From: Gammaproteobacteria bacterium
GTDB taxonomy: Bacteria; Pseudomonadota; Gammaproteobacteria; Pseudomonadales; Pseudomonadaceae
Length of the DNA stretch: 64,000 nucleotides
Reading direction: 5' to 3'
Assembly (NCBI GenBank): GCA_018827205.1
Contig: JAHJXZ010000142.1
Coordinates: 1 to 64,000 of the forward strand
Positions 50,566-60,516 of this stretch are shown here, piece by piece; within the stretch, counting starts at the first letter, position 1; the number at the start of each line of letters is the position of its first letter. The notes under the pieces are model-generated. The model saw only the letters and a list, made by a program, of their open reading frames with translations, was not told the DNA's origin and searched no databases. A program made the position numbers and the translations under genes.

Positions 50566-50696
50566 GAATAGCCGCTTTTCCTGGGGGTTACACCCGCTGG
50601 CAATCTTTCGAAGCACTCTGGCGTTAGGTGGCGACAAACCTCCGTCTCTAGAATCAGCCTGTGTGCTTGCACAACCATTTTTAGGGAGAGCGCTTG

Positions 50697-51446
50697 ATGA
50701 TTACCCGTGGCTTGCTTGATCAGTTGTTGAAATCCGGTCAGGACCTGATGCAGCAGAAATCTGCTGGCAGCTCCGCAGGTGGATCGGCCGGTGGCTTGGG
50801 TGGCGCGCTGGGCGGTTTGCTTGGCGGCGCCGGTAAAGGCGGCCAGGGCGGTGATCTGGGTACTCTGCTCAAAGGGGCGGGTGGTGGTGCGTTGGCGGCA
50901 GGTGCGCTGGGCTTGCTGCTGGGCAACAAGAGTGCGCGCAAGATGGGCGGCAAAGCGCTGACCTATGGCGGTCTGGCCGCGTTGGGCGTCGTCGCCTACA
51001 AGGCTTACAACAACTGGCAGGCGCAGCAGGCCAATGCGCCGCAGGTCGAGCCGCAAACCCTGGACCGCTTGCCGGCGCCGCAGGCTGAATTGCACAGCCA
51101 GGCCATTCTCAAGGCGCTAGTGGGGGCGGCCAAAGCCGATGGTCATGTCGATGCACGTGAGCGGCAATTGATCGAGGGCGAGTTGGTCAAGCTCACCAGT
51201 GACGCCGAATTGCAGCATTGGCTGCAGGCCGAGCTGAACAAGCCGCTGGACCCCGCCGAAATCGCCCGCGCGGCCAGTACCCCGGAAATGGCCGCAGAAA
51301 TGTATGTCGCCAGCGTGCTAATGGTCGATGAAGAGCACTTTATGGAACGTGCTTATCTGGAAGAGCTGGCCCGTCAGCTCAAGCTGGATCCGGCGCTCAA
51401 AACCGAGCTCGAGGCGCAGGTACGTCAGGAGCTGCAAACGGGTTAG
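50697..51446 (+). CDS. YebE-like DUF533 protein (TerB-like C-terminus)
   Basis: 249-residue inner-membrane protein. A Gly-rich segment (about 25-75) with one hydrophobic helix comes first, then a TerB-like helical domain (about 130-245; LVGAAKADGHVDARERQLIE). AGGGAGAG lies upstream of the ATG at 50697; a TTG one codon earlier is also possible. E. coli yebE responds to envelope stress (Cpx), but nothing here shows that directly. Confidence 0.87.
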   Translation: MITRGLLDQLLKSGQDLMQQKSAGSSAGGSAGGLGGALGGLLGGAGKGGQGGDLGTLLKGAGGGALAAGALGLLLGNKSARKMGGKALTYGGLAALGVVAYKAYNNWQAQQANAPQVEPQTLDRLPAPQAELHSQAILKALVGAAKADGHVDARERQLIEGELVKLTSDAELQHWLQAELNKPLDPAEIARAASTPEMAAEMYVASVLMVDEEHFMERAYLEELARQLKLDPALKTELEAQVRQELQTG

Positions 51447-51447
51447 A

Positions 51448-51475
51448 GCACTGCAGCGTTTCTAGCCTGCAGTGC
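51448..51475 (+). other. hairpin after the yebE-like gene
   Basis: Perfect 9-pair stem GCACTGCAG / CTGCAGTGC with a 10-base loop directly after the stop codon. There is no T-run, so it is at best a weak or rho-assisted terminator. Confidence 0.5.
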
Positions 51476-51487
51476 ACGCGCCCGGGT

Positions 51488-51964
51488 TTACCAGCCGAGT
51501 TGTTTGTTGAAACCCAGCGCGTCGTAGTAATCGCCCTGATAGGCAATCTTGCCGCCTTTGATGCGGATAAAGCTTACGCCTTCAAAAGACAGTGGCTTGC
51601 CGGTGGCTGGGGTTTCCGCACCCCAGGCACCGCTGTTGGTGCCGCTGAATTTCCACTGGAAGGCAATGCCATCAGCACTGACGATGGGCGCGCTGGTCAT
51701 CTGCCATTGCAGATCCGGCACGGCGCCGACAAACACCTTGATCACGTTGTCGCGGGCGGCGGCTTTGCCGTTCTGTGGCGTGCCGACGGTGGCGTCGAAA
51801 TACACGGCGTCTTCAGCGAGAAAGGTCGCAGCCTTGTCGGCATCGTGGGCGTTCCAGGCAGCCATATAGCCATCGACGATAGCCTTGGCATCATCTGCCG
51901 CCTGGGCCAGGCCGACACAGGCGAACAGGGCGAGAAAGCTGATAGTGCGGAGTGCATTTTGCAT
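51488..51964 (-). CDS. Secreted NTF2/SnoaL-like protein
   Basis: 158 residues. A signal peptide (ISFLALFACVGLAQA) precedes a small cone-fold domain of the SnoaL/DUF4440 type (VDGYMAAWNAHDADKAATFL, then AVYFDATVGTP). This fold is used for ligand binding or small hydrolases; no catalytic residues can be assigned. It is followed by a repeat element and is not clearly linked to the patD operon. Confidence 0.8.
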   Translation of the reverse strand: MQNALRTISFLALFACVGLAQAADDAKAIVDGYMAAWNAHDADKAATFLAEDAVYFDATVGTPQNGKAAARDNVIKVFVGAVPDLQWQMTSAPIVSADGIAFQWKFSGTNSGAWGAETPATGKPLSFEGVSFIRIKGGKIAYQGDYYDALGFNKQLGW

Positions 51965-52032
51965 TTGTTATTGCTCCAGCTGATTTTCGTGGGGGTGGAA
52001 AAATCGGAGCGATGTGGGCGTAGCGAGCGACT

Positions 52033-52115
52033 GCCGGGCTAGGCGGCCAGAGCCGAGAAAGCGGAATGTACTGGAGTACATGAGCATTTCGAGGTTCTGG
52101 CCAACAACGCCCGGC
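52033..52115. repeat. nested inverted-repeat element
   Basis: Outer arms GCCGGGC (52033-52039) / GCCCGGC (52109-52115), middle arms GGCCAGA (52045-52051) / TCTGGCC (52096-52102), inner hairpin ATGTACT-GG-AGTACAT (52066-52081). It lies between the start of the NTF2-like gene and the stop of patD. Confidence 0.6.
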
Positions 52116-52133
52116 TGAGCGCAGTAGCCCAAA

Positions 52134-53558
52134 TCAGTGTTTGAACATGACATGACGGATCGCGGTGTAGTCCTCAAGCCCATACATGGACATGTCCTTG
52201 CCGTAACCGGACAGTTTCACGCCGCCATGGGGCATCTCGCTGACCAGCATGAAGTGCGTATTAACCCAGGTGCAGCCGTACTGCAGGCGCGCGGACATGC
52301 GGTGCGCGCGGCCCACGTCGCTGGTCCACAGTGAGGAGGCCAGGCCGTAGTCGGAGTCGTTGGCCCAGGCCAGCACCTGCGCTTCATCGTCGAACTGGGT
52401 GACCGAAACCACCGGGCCGAATACTTCGCGGCGGACGATTTCGTCGTCCTGCAAAGCACCCGCCAGTACGGTCGGCTCGAAGAAGAAACCAGGGCCCTCG
52501 ACCGCGTTGCCGCCTGTCACCACCTTGATGTGCGAAATCGCCTTGGCACGATCGACGAAGCCCATGACGCGGTCGCGATGGGCGGAAGTGATCAGCGGGC
52601 CGAGTTCGGTGCTTTCGTCGTCCTGCAGGCCGTATTTGATGCTGCTCACGGCCTCGCCCAGTTTGGCCACGAACTGCTCGTAGATGCCTTTTTGCGCATA
52701 GATACGGCAGGCAGCGGTGCAGTCCTGGCCGGCGTTGTAGAAACCGAAGGTGCGAATACCTTCCACCGCAGCATCGATATCAGCGTCATCGAAGATGATT
52801 ACTGGCGCCTTGCCGCCCAGCTCCATGTGCATGCGCTTCACGCTGTCGGCGGTGCTGCTGATGATGGCTGAGCCAGTAGGAATTGAGCCCGTCAACGAGA
52901 CCATGCGCACTTTCGGGTGGGCTGTCAGTGGCGCGCCGACGCTCGGGCCGCGACCGAAAACGATGTTGACGACCCCTGCCGGGAATATTTCAGCGAGGAA
53001 CTCAGCCAGCTTCAGTGCAGTCAGTGGCGTCTGCTCGGATGGCTTGAGTACCACGGTGTTGCCGGCAGCCAAGGCTGGGCCGAGTTTCCAGGCGGCCATC
53101 ATCAGCGGGTAGTTCCACGGCGCGATGGAGGCAATTACACCAATCGGATCACGGCGAATCATCGAGGTGTGGCCCGGCAGGTATTCACCGGCAGCGGAGC
53201 CACTCATGCAACGGCTGGCACCGGCGAAGAAACGGAATACGTCGGCGACGGCAGGCAGCTCGTCATTCAATGCAGCGCTGTAGGGTTTGCCGCAGTTGTT
53301 GGATTCCAGGCGGGCGAGTTCTGCGGCGTGGGCGTCGATCTTGTCGGCCAGTTGCAGCAGCAGGCTCGAACGGTCTTTGGGGGCGGTTTGCGACCAGCTG
53401 TCGAAGGCCGCATCGGCAGCGCGAACGGCGGCGTCGACCTGAGCCGGACTGGCTTCAGCGATTTCCACCAGGGTGGTGCCGAGGGACGGGTTGAGCACGG
53501 CCTGGGCAGCGCCTTCGCCAGCGACCAGTTGGCCATTGATCAGCAGTTTGGTTTGCAT
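52134..53558 (-). CDS. patD: Gamma-aminobutyraldehyde dehydrogenase
   Basis: 474-residue NAD-dependent aldehyde dehydrogenase that oxidises 4-aminobutyraldehyde from putrescine to GABA. The Rossmann/catalytic motifs are [25 protein letters not shown] (general-base Glu) and [11 protein letters not shown] (nucleophile Cys). It is the last gene of a ydcSTUV-patD order identical to E. coli ydcSTUVW, which supports the substrate. A second paralogue heads the operon. Confidence 0.9.
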   Translation of the reverse strand: MQTKLLINGQLVAGEGAAQAVLNPSLGTTLVEIAEASPAQVDAAVRAADAAFDSWSQTAPKDRSSLLLQLADKIDAHAAELARLESNNCGKPYSAALNDELPAVADVFRFFAGASRCMSGSAAGEYLPGHTSMIRRDPIGVIASIAPWNYPLMMAAWKLGPALAAGNTVVLKPSEQTPLTALKLAEFLAEIFPAGVVNIVFGRGPSVGAPLTAHPKVRMVSLTGSIPTGSAIISSTADSVKRMHMELGGKAPVIIFDDADIDAAVEGIRTFGFYNAGQDCTAACRIYAQKGIYEQFVAKLGEAVSSIKYGLQDDESTELGPLITSAHRDRVMGFVDRAKAISHIKVVTGGNAVEGPGFFFEPTVLAGALQDDEIVRREVFGPVVSVTQFDDEAQVLAWANDSDYGLASSLWTSDVGRAHRMSARLQYGCTWVNTHFMLVSEMPHGGVKLSGYGKDMSMYGLEDYTAIRHVMFKH

Positions 53559-53623
53559 CGCTTAAACCTCGCATGGGTTTGCAGAACTTGGGTTGGCCCT
53601 CCCCACATGGGGGCGGGGTGGAA

Positions 53624-54448
53624 TCATTTGCCGCTGCCGGCTACGCCTTCACCGCCTTTGGTCAGGTAGTAGGCGCCGAGGATTGGCAGCATGGTGGCGA
53701 GCATCACTAGCATCGCCACCACGTTGGTTACCGGCACATCGCGCGGGCGAGCCAACTGGTTGAGCAGCCACAGCGGCAGGGTGCGTTCATGGCCTGCGGT
53801 AAAGGTGGTGACGATGATTTCGTCAAACGACAGGGCAAACGCCAGCATGCCGCCCGCCAGTAAGGCTGAACCGAGGTTGGGCAGGACGATGTAGCGGAAG
53901 GTCTGCCAGCCGTCGGCGCCCAGATCCATGCTTGCCTCGATCAGGCTGTGGCTGGTGCGCCGGAAACGGGCGATGACGTTGTTGTAGACGATCACCACGC
54001 AGAAGGTGGCATGGCCAATCACAATGGTCAGGAAGCCCGGCTCGATGCCGAAGCGCTTGAACGCCGCCAGTAGTGCCAGGCCGGTGATGATGCCGGGCAG
54101 GGCGATGGGCAGGATCAGCAGCATGGAGATGCTTTCTTTGCCGAAGAAGTCGCGGCGGTATAGCGCGGCGGGGGCCAGGGTGCCGAGGATGATGGCGACT
54201 ACGGTCGCCAGGGCGGCGATCTGCGCGGACAGTTGGATCGCTTCCAACACGTCTGGACGCGCCAGGGCCACGCTGAACCAGTGCAAGGTGAAGCCCTGCG
54301 GCGGAAAGCTGAAGCCCGAGCTCTCGGTGTTGAAGGCATACATGAAGATGATCAGGATCGGGAAGTGGAGAAATACCAGCCCGCCCCAGGCAGCCAGTTT
54401 CAGCCCCCAGGAAGCCTGCTCCCCGTGTTTTTCGGCGTTAGAGCGCAT
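53624..54448 (-). CDS. ydcV: ABC transporter permease (YdcV/PotC-like)
   Basis: 274-residue permease with six membrane helices and the EAA loop ([20 protein letters not shown]). Type I polyamine-family importer subunit. It overlaps the previous permease gene by 11 bp, indicating coupled translation. Confidence 0.9.
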   Translation of the reverse strand: MRSNAEKHGEQASWGLKLAAWGGLVFLHFPILIIFMYAFNTESSGFSFPPQGFTLHWFSVALARPDVLEAIQLSAQIAALATVVAIILGTLAPAALYRRDFFGKESISMLLILPIALPGIITGLALLAAFKRFGIEPGFLTIVIGHATFCVVIVYNNVIARFRRTSHSLIEASMDLGADGWQTFRYIVLPNLGSALLAGGMLAFALSFDEIIVTTFTAGHERTLPLWLLNQLARPRDVPVTNVVAMLVMLATMLPILGAYYLTKGGEGVAGSGK

Positions 54449-55382
54449 CGAAGGCCCCCAGACGTTTGACGATGGACAGGTAGACGGCGATCAGCACGAT
54501 CGGCACTAAAGTAAAGGCGGCGGCCATCGGCATGTTGCCGATCGAGCCCTGTTGCGCATACACCATGTTGCCGATGAAGAACCCGGGTGGGCCCACCAGC
54601 TGCGGCACGATGAAGTCACCGAGGGTCAGGCTGAAGGTGAAGATCGAGCCGGCGGCGATACCTGGGATCGACAACGGCAGAATCACCTGCATAAAGGTCT
54701 GCCGAGGTTTGGCACCAAGGTCGGCGGAGGCTTGCAGTAAGGAGGGCGGCAGACGCTCCAGGGAGGCCTGGATGGGCAGGATCATAAATGGCAGCCAGAT
54801 ATAGACAAACACCAGGAAACGCCCCAGGTGTGACGTCGATAGGGTGTTGCCACCCACCCCGGGGATGCCGAGGATCAGCTCCAGCAGTGGTTGCAGGTGC
54901 AGCGCCTGGATAAACCACATGGCCACGCCACCTTTGGCCAGCAGCAGGGTCCAGGCATAGGCCTTGACGATGTAGCTGGCCCACATCGGCAACATCACGG
55001 CAATGTAGAAAAACGCCTTGGTCTTGCCTGTGGTGTAGCGCGCCATGTAATAGGCAATAGGGAAGGCCACCAGGCCGCTGGCAATCGACACCGCCACCGC
55101 CATGCTGACGGTGCGCAGGATGATGTCGAAGTTCGCCGCCTGGAACAGAGCGGCGAAGTTGGCCAGCGTGAGGTCCGGGGTGACCGTCATGCTGAAATCG
55201 TCGAAGGTGTAGAAACCTTGCCACAGCAGGGTCAGCAGCGAGCCCAGGTAAACTGCGCCGAACCACAGCAGCGGCGGGATCAGCAGCATCGACAGGTACA
55301 GTGTTGGCTTGCGGTAGAGCAGGTCAGACAGGCGCCGTAGCGGGCCGCCTGGGTTATCGAGGTCGAGGCTCTGGCTGCTCAT
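54438..55382 (-). CDS. ydcU: ABC transporter permease (YdcU/PotB-like)
   Basis: 314 residues from the ATG at 55382, which has AGGAGAT seven bases upstream; the frame runs further back, but inside the ATPase gene. Six membrane helices and an EAA loop ([20 protein letters not shown]). Partner of the next permease. Confidence 0.9.
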   Translation of the reverse strand: MSSQSLDLDNPGGPLRRLSDLLYRKPTLYLSMLLIPPLLWFGAVYLGSLLTLLWQGFYTFDDFSMTVTPDLTLANFAALFQAANFDIILRTVSMAVAVSIASGLVAFPIAYYMARYTTGKTKAFFYIAVMLPMWASYIVKAYAWTLLLAKGGVAMWFIQALHLQPLLELILGIPGVGGNTLSTSHLGRFLVFVYIWLPFMILPIQASLERLPPSLLQASADLGAKPRQTFMQVILPLSIPGIAAGSIFTFSLTLGDFIVPQLVGPPGFFIGNMVYAQQGSIGNMPMAAAFTLVPIVLIAVYLSIVKRLGAFDAL

Positions 55383-55383
55383 G

Positions 55384-56412
55384 TCACATCTCCTCGCGCA
55401 GGCCGACCATGGCCCCACGCGCCCAGCGCGCACTCACCCGCTGGCCCTGCTGTACCGGAGCGTCGCCCAGTTGCCATTGATTGTTGGCTTGGCTGACGGA
55501 GAAGTTCTGACCGTTCTCCAGCTGGATCTCGAAGCGCGTTGAGGCCCCCTGGTACTGGATGTCGTGCAGAAGACCGCTGACCTCGACCTCGTCGCTGCCC
55601 AGTGCTTCGCCGTTTGCAAGGCGGGTGTGTTCCGGGCGAATCGATACAGGCAGCGGCGAGCCGTTGAGTTGCATGGCCAACTCGCCTTTGAGTACGTTGG
55701 AGGTGCCGACAAACTCGGCTACGAACGGCGTGGCCGGTTTCATGTAGAGGTTGCGTGGGGTGTCGACCTGCTCGATGCGGCCCTTGTTGAATACTGCCAC
55801 GCGGTCCGACATGGACAGCGCTTCACTCTGGTCGTGGGTGACGAAGATGAAGGTGATGCCCAGTTGCCGCTGCAGCTTTTTCAGCTCGCTCTGCATTTGC
55901 TCGCGTAGTTTGAGGTCCAGTGCGCCCAGCGGCTCGTCGAGCAGCAGCACCCGCGGGCGGTTGACCAGGGCGCGGGCCAAGGCCACACGCTGACGTTGGC
56001 CGCCGGACAGCTGTACCGGTTTACGCCCGCCATAGCTGCCGAGGGCAACCATGCCCAGGGCTTCTTCGGCGCGGGCCAGGCGCTCGGATTTGCCGACACC
56101 TTTGACCTTGAGGCCGTAGGCGACGTTTTCTAGCACGTTCATGTGTGGGAATAGGGCGTAATCCTGGAACACCGTGTTGACGTCACGGCGGTAGGGCGCA
56201 AGACCCACTGCCTCAACGCCGTGAATACGAATGGAGCCAGCGCTGGGCTGCTCAAAGCCGGCGATCAGGCGCAGGCAGGTGGTTTTGCCCGAGCCGGAAG
56301 GGCCGAGCATGGAGAAGAATTCGCCATCCTGGATGTCGATGGACACCCGGTCGACGGCTTTGACGTCGCCGAACGCGCGGGACACATCGGTAAATTGCAC
56401 AGCAAGGGTCAT
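55384..56412 (-). CDS. ydcT: ABC transporter ATP-binding protein (YdcT/PotA-like)
   Basis: 342-residue ATPase. Walker A is GPSGSGKTTCLR, signature LSGGQRQRVALARAL, Walker B LLLDEPLGALD, H-loop VTHDQ; a C-terminal TOBE domain follows. The start at 56412 (CTGGAG upstream) opens MTLAVQFTDVSRAFG; the longer frame to 56559 crosses the upstream palindromic spacer and is unlikely. Confidence 0.93.
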   Translation of the reverse strand: MTLAVQFTDVSRAFGDVKAVDRVSIDIQDGEFFSMLGPSGSGKTTCLRLIAGFEQPSAGSIRIHGVEAVGLAPYRRDVNTVFQDYALFPHMNVLENVAYGLKVKGVGKSERLARAEEALGMVALGSYGGRKPVQLSGGQRQRVALARALVNRPRVLLLDEPLGALDLKLREQMQSELKKLQRQLGITFIFVTHDQSEALSMSDRVAVFNKGRIEQVDTPRNLYMKPATPFVAEFVGTSNVLKGELAMQLNGSPLPVSIRPEHTRLANGEALGSDEVEVSGLLHDIQYQGASTRFEIQLENGQNFSVSQANNQWQLGDAPVQQGQRVSARWARGAMVGLREEM

Positions 56413-56530
56413 TTCACGAACTCCAGGATAAAAGCCACCCACCACCGTCTCTCCCGTTTGGGGTTGCCGACACAAGGCGCAAGAGTCGGTGGTGGATGTA
56501 GAACGGTTAACTGCTCGGACTCGCTGACAC

Positions 56531-56602
56531 GTAGGGTGGCTGGTGCCATATCCATCCACCGTGGTGTTGGTTGGTGGACGAAGAAGGCATCGTCCACCCT
56601 AC
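56531..56602. repeat. GTAGGGTGG inverted-repeat element inside the ydc operon
   Basis: GTAGGGTGG (56531-56539) and CCACCCTAC (56594-56602) enclose further small palindromes; another inverted pair (CCACCACCG / CGGTGGTGG) lies at about 56440-56500. It is placed between ydcS and ydcT, where it could stabilise the 5' ydcS message. Confidence 0.7.
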
Positions 56603-56620
56603 GCGGCGCTTACGGGGCCT

Positions 56621-57772
56621 TTACCGACCGCCCATGATGGCGATGTAGTCTTGGGTCCAGCGGCTATAAGGTACGTACTTGCCGCCCTCGGACTGCGGAG
56701 TTTTCCAGAAGGCAATTTTCTCGAAGTTGTCGAAGCCGTTGACCTTGCAGCCTTCGGCGCCGAGCAGTTCGTTGTCCTTACAGGCAGCGGGTACCGCTGG
56801 CAGTGAGCCGAACCAGGATGCAACATCACCCTGGACCTTGGGTTGCAGCGACCAGTCCATCCATTTGTAGGCACAGACAGGGTGCTTGGCCTCAGCATGC
56901 AGCATGGTGGTGTCGGCCCAGCCGGTGGCGCCTTCAACGGGCACGGTGGAGGCAATCGGCTGTGTTTCCAGTTGCAGGGCGTTGACTTGATACGGCCATG
57001 AACCAGAGGCCATGACGCCTTCGTTCTTGAAGTCGCTCATTTGCACAGTCGCATCGTGCCAGTAGCGGTGAATCAGCGGTTGCTGGGCGCGCAGTACATC
57101 CAGCACAGCGGCGTACTGGGCTTCGGTGAGCTGATACGGATCGTTGATGCCTAACTCGGGTTTGCTGGACTTCAGATACAGCGCGGCATCGGCGATATAG
57201 ATCGGGCCGTCATAGGCCTGTACGCGGCCTTTGTTACTTTTCCCATCTGGCAGGTTCTGTTCCTTGAACACCACAGACCAGCTGGTTGGTGCGGTCTTGA
57301 ATACGTCGCTGTTGTACATCAGCACATTCGGGCCCCACTGGTAGGGGGTGCCGTAGTGCTGACCGGCCACGGTATGCCAAGGTGCATCCTTGAGACGTTC
57401 GTCAACGTTGGTCCAGTTCGGGATCAGGGCGGTGTTGATCGGCTGTACCCGTTTACCTGCGACCAGACGCAGCGAAGCATCGCCGGACGCCGTGACCAGG
57501 TCATAGCCCCCTTTTGCCATCAGGCTGACCATCTCATCGGAGGTGGCGGCGGTTTTAACGTTGACCTTGCAGCCACTGTCGGCCTCGAACTGGGTGACCC
57601 AGTCATAGCCTTTGTCGGTTTCACCGCGTTCGATATAGCCGGGCCAGGCAATGATGTCGACTTGGCCTTCGGCTGCGCCGAGGGTTTTCAGTGGTTCGGC
57701 GGCCTGTGCGGCACTGATGGCCAACAGGGCGGTTGTAAGTGCGCTAAGCACTGCGGTTTTGTGCGCGGACAT
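56621..57772 (-). CDS. ydcS: Periplasmic polyamine-type solute-binding protein (YdcS-like)
   Basis: 383 residues from 57772, opening a signal peptide (MSAHKTAVLSALTTALLAIS, cleavage after AAQA). Family 1/8-type binding protein of the PotD/PotF/YdcS class (VDIIAWPGYIERGE, YGTPYQWGPNVLMYNSD, GATGWADTTMLHAEAKHP). GAGGGAA lies upstream. With ydcTUV it would import putrescine or a related amine, fitting the dehydrogenases on both sides. Confidence 0.9.
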   Translation of the reverse strand: MSAHKTAVLSALTTALLAISAAQAAEPLKTLGAAEGQVDIIAWPGYIERGETDKGYDWVTQFEADSGCKVNVKTAATSDEMVSLMAKGGYDLVTASGDASLRLVAGKRVQPINTALIPNWTNVDERLKDAPWHTVAGQHYGTPYQWGPNVLMYNSDVFKTAPTSWSVVFKEQNLPDGKSNKGRVQAYDGPIYIADAALYLKSSKPELGINDPYQLTEAQYAAVLDVLRAQQPLIHRYWHDATVQMSDFKNEGVMASGSWPYQVNALQLETQPIASTVPVEGATGWADTTMLHAEAKHPVCAYKWMDWSLQPKVQGDVASWFGSLPAVPAACKDNELLGAEGCKVNGFDNFEKIAFWKTPQSEGGKYVPYSRWTQDYIAIMGGR

Positions 57773-57849
57773 CGGAATTCCCTCTTCTTTTGGGCTGTTA
57801 TTAGGGCAGTGAATGTCTGTCGGCAAGACCGCTGCCGAACGGGTGTTAG

Positions 57850-59337
57850 TCAGTCTAGTTGTTGTCCGTGGCGTGCCATGATGTGGCGCACCACGCTGTA
57901 ATCCTGCAGTGAATCGCTGGATAGATCCTTGCCATAGCCGGAGCGCTTGAGTCCGCCGTGCGGCATCTCGCTGGCCAGCATGAAATGGGTATTAATCCAG
58001 GTGCAGCCGTATTGCAGGCGTGCGGCAACCTGCATGGCCTTGTCCAGGTTCTGCGTCCATACCGAGCTGGCCAGGCCGTATTCGGAGTCGTTGGCCCAGT
58101 CCACCGCTTGGCTCAACTGGTCGAAGCGGGTAACGGTGACCACCGGGCCGAATACCTCGCGCTGAACAATCTCGTCGCCCTGCTTGCAGCCGGCGAGCAA
58201 GGTCGGTTGATAGTAGAAGCCGGGGCCGGAGTGCACGGCTGCGCCGGTAACACGCTCGATGTGTGGCTGACCGAGCGCTCGCTCAACAAAGCTGGCCACA
58301 CGATCGCGCTGGCGTGCACTGATCAGCGGGCCGATCTGATTGTCACTGTCCTTCTTGCGGGCGAAGCTGATGCTCGCCACTGCGTCACCCAGTTCGGCCA
58401 CCAAGCGGTCATGAATGCCCGCCTGAGCGTAGATGCGGCAGGCCGCGGTGCAGTCTTGGCCGGCGTTGTAGTAACCATGGGTACGAATACCCTCGACCAC
58501 AGCTTCTATATCAGCGTCATTGCAGACGATCACCGGCGCCTTGCCGCCCAGCTCCAGGTGTGTGCGTTTCAGCGTGCGTGCGGCGCTCTGCAGGATCTTC
58601 TGCCCTGTGACGATATCGCCGGTCAGCGACACCATGCGCACCCGTGGGTGGCCGACCAGCTGGCTGCCGACGCCTTCGCCACCACCGCAAATAATATTCA
58701 GCACCCCCGGCGGGAGGATCTGTGCGAGTGCCGGGGCCAAGGCCAGAATCGACAGAGGCGTGTGTTCGGACGGTTTGAAAATCAGCGTATTACCGGCCGC
58801 CAAGGCTGGGGCGATCTTCCAGGCGGCCATCATCAGTGGGTAGTTCCACGGTGCGATGGAGGCGACCACGCCAACCGGATCACGGCGCACCATGCTGGTG
58901 TGGCCGGGCACGTACTCACCCGCCAGCTGCCCCTGCTGACAGCGCACGGCACCGGCGAAGAAGCGGAATACGTCGGCGGTTGCGGGAATATCGTCCTGGC
59001 GAGCCAGGTGCAGCGGTTTGCCGCAGTTCAGCGACTCCAGGCGGGCCAGTTGCTCTGCGTTCTGTTCGATGGCGTCGGCGATGGCAAGCAAGGCAGTTGC
59101 GCGTTGGGCTGGCGTGGTGCGTGACCAACTCGCAAAGGCACGGTGGGCGGCCTGTACGGCAGCTTCCACCTGCTCCAGCGAGGCTTCGGCAATAGATGTG
59201 AGTACGTCGCCGTTGGCGGGGTTGATGATGGCTTCGGCCAAACCTTCCCCGGCAACCAACTGGCCGTCGATCAGCAATGCGCTGTACAGGGTTGGCTCGG
59301 ACATTTTCGGACTTCTTTTTTTAGTTTCTACCTGCAT
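57850..59337 (-). CDS. Second gamma-aminobutyraldehyde-dehydrogenase-like protein
   Basis: 495 residues from 59337, where CTGGAG stands 5 bases before the ATG; a start at 59304 (484 residues, weaker SD) is the alternative. It is a clear paralogue of the patD product, with the same catalytic segments ([40 protein letters not shown]). It heads the ydcSTUV-patD operon. It may handle another aminoaldehyde, for example from diaminopropane or spermidine, but the substrate is not visible. Confidence 0.88.
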   Translation of the reverse strand: MQVETKKRSPKMSEPTLYSALLIDGQLVAGEGLAEAIINPANGDVLTSIAEASLEQVEAAVQAAHRAFASWSRTTPAQRATALLAIADAIEQNAEQLARLESLNCGKPLHLARQDDIPATADVFRFFAGAVRCQQGQLAGEYVPGHTSMVRRDPVGVVASIAPWNYPLMMAAWKIAPALAAGNTLIFKPSEHTPLSILALAPALAQILPPGVLNIICGGGEGVGSQLVGHPRVRMVSLTGDIVTGQKILQSAARTLKRTHLELGGKAPVIVCNDADIEAVVEGIRTHGYYNAGQDCTAACRIYAQAGIHDRLVAELGDAVASISFARKKDSDNQIGPLISARQRDRVASFVERALGQPHIERVTGAAVHSGPGFYYQPTLLAGCKQGDEIVQREVFGPVVTVTRFDQLSQAVDWANDSEYGLASSVWTQNLDKAMQVAARLQYGCTWINTHFMLASEMPHGGLKRSGYGKDLSSDSLQDYSVVRHIMARHGQQLD

Positions 59338-59439
59338 AACGGCTCCAGTTCTTGTCCGGAGCGCCTGCGTCCATATGCAGCTGAGACTAGAGTCCGGTAC
59401 AGAGGTCGACAAATTCTTAATATTGAAAGCAGCGTTCGA

Positions 59440-60351
59440 TTAAATCGAAACCTTGCGGCCGTGCGGTTGTTCGCGTGCCACGGAGAGAAATGGGTCAACT
59501 AGCACGGGCCGCGCGGTGCCTCGGCGCCAAGCCAGGCCAACGTCCATTGGCTCGCTCAGGTCGGCCAGCGGCAAGGCTTCGATAATGTCGCCTTCCAGTG
59601 ACCAGGGACGGTAGGTCATGTCCGGCTGAATCGACAGGCCAAGGCCCGCCGCCACCAGGCTGCGCACCGCTTCCACTGAGGCGGTGCGCAGGGTGACGTT
59701 CGGCGTCATGCCGGCGCGGCTCCACAGGCGTTGAGTGTGTAGTCCCATTTCGTCGGCGTTGAGCTGAATCAGTGGTTCGCTGGCCACATCCGCCAGGCTG
59801 ATGCTGTCACGCTCCAGTAACGGATGGCGCGCCGGCAGCCATAGCCGATGCGGCGAGTGGGTCAGTACCTCCGTCTGCAGCGCGTGGCGGTCTTCGAGGT
59901 TGGAGAGGATCAGTACGCCAACATCGATCTCGCCGCTGACCAGCAGGTGCTCGATATACGGACGCTCGTCCTCGACCACGCGGGTTTGCACGTTGGGAAA
60001 GGCGCGCTGAAAACGGGTGATCAGGTCGGCCAGGTAGTACCCGGCCACCAGGCTGGTTACGCCAATGGTCAGGCTACCCGCAACCTGATCCGTACTCTGT
60101 TGCAAGCTGCGCTTGGCGTTGTCCACGGTGGCCAGAATCAAGTGCGCCTGGCGTAGGAATTGGTGGCCCTGGTGGGTCAGGCTCATGCCTTTGGCGTGGC
60201 GGTTGAACAGGCTGACGCCTATTTCTTCCTCCAGCTGCTGGATCGCTAGGGTCAGGGTCGATTGTGAAATGAACACCGCCTGGGCGGCGGCGGAGATTGA
60301 GCCGGTCTCGGCGACGGCAATGAAATGGCGGATCTGGCGTAGGGTCATCAT
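59440..60351 (-). CDS. LysR-family transcriptional regulator
   Basis: 303 residues: N-terminal winged helix (MTLRQIRHFIAVAETGSISA, SQSTLTLAIQQLEEEIGVSL) and a C-terminal effector-binding domain. It lies directly upstream of, and in the same direction as, the aldehyde dehydrogenase/ydc operon rather than divergent, with a 102-bp spacer. It is the best local candidate for control of that operon. Two adjacent Met codons (60351, 60348) are possible starts. Confidence 0.9.
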   Translation of the reverse strand: MMTLRQIRHFIAVAETGSISAAAQAVFISQSTLTLAIQQLEEEIGVSLFNRHAKGMSLTHQGHQFLRQAHLILATVDNAKRSLQQSTDQVAGSLTIGVTSLVAGYYLADLITRFQRAFPNVQTRVVEDERPYIEHLLVSGEIDVGVLILSNLEDRHALQTEVLTHSPHRLWLPARHPLLERDSISLADVASEPLIQLNADEMGLHTQRLWSRAGMTPNVTLRTASVEAVRSLVAAGLGLSIQPDMTYRPWSLEGDIIEALPLADLSEPMDVGLAWRRGTARPVLVDPFLSVAREQPHGRKVSI

Positions 60352-60516
60352 GCTGCGGCGGCTCGCGGCGAAGAGGTGTGCCGATGATTATGATTTATCG
60401 AACGAAGGCTGGCAGATTCTTTTATAACGAATGCTTGTTGTTGCCGAGGGGAGTGTTGGCCGTGTTAAGGCCACGTCCCTATACTCGGAGCTTTCCATGT
60501 TGTGGATGAGTGATCG

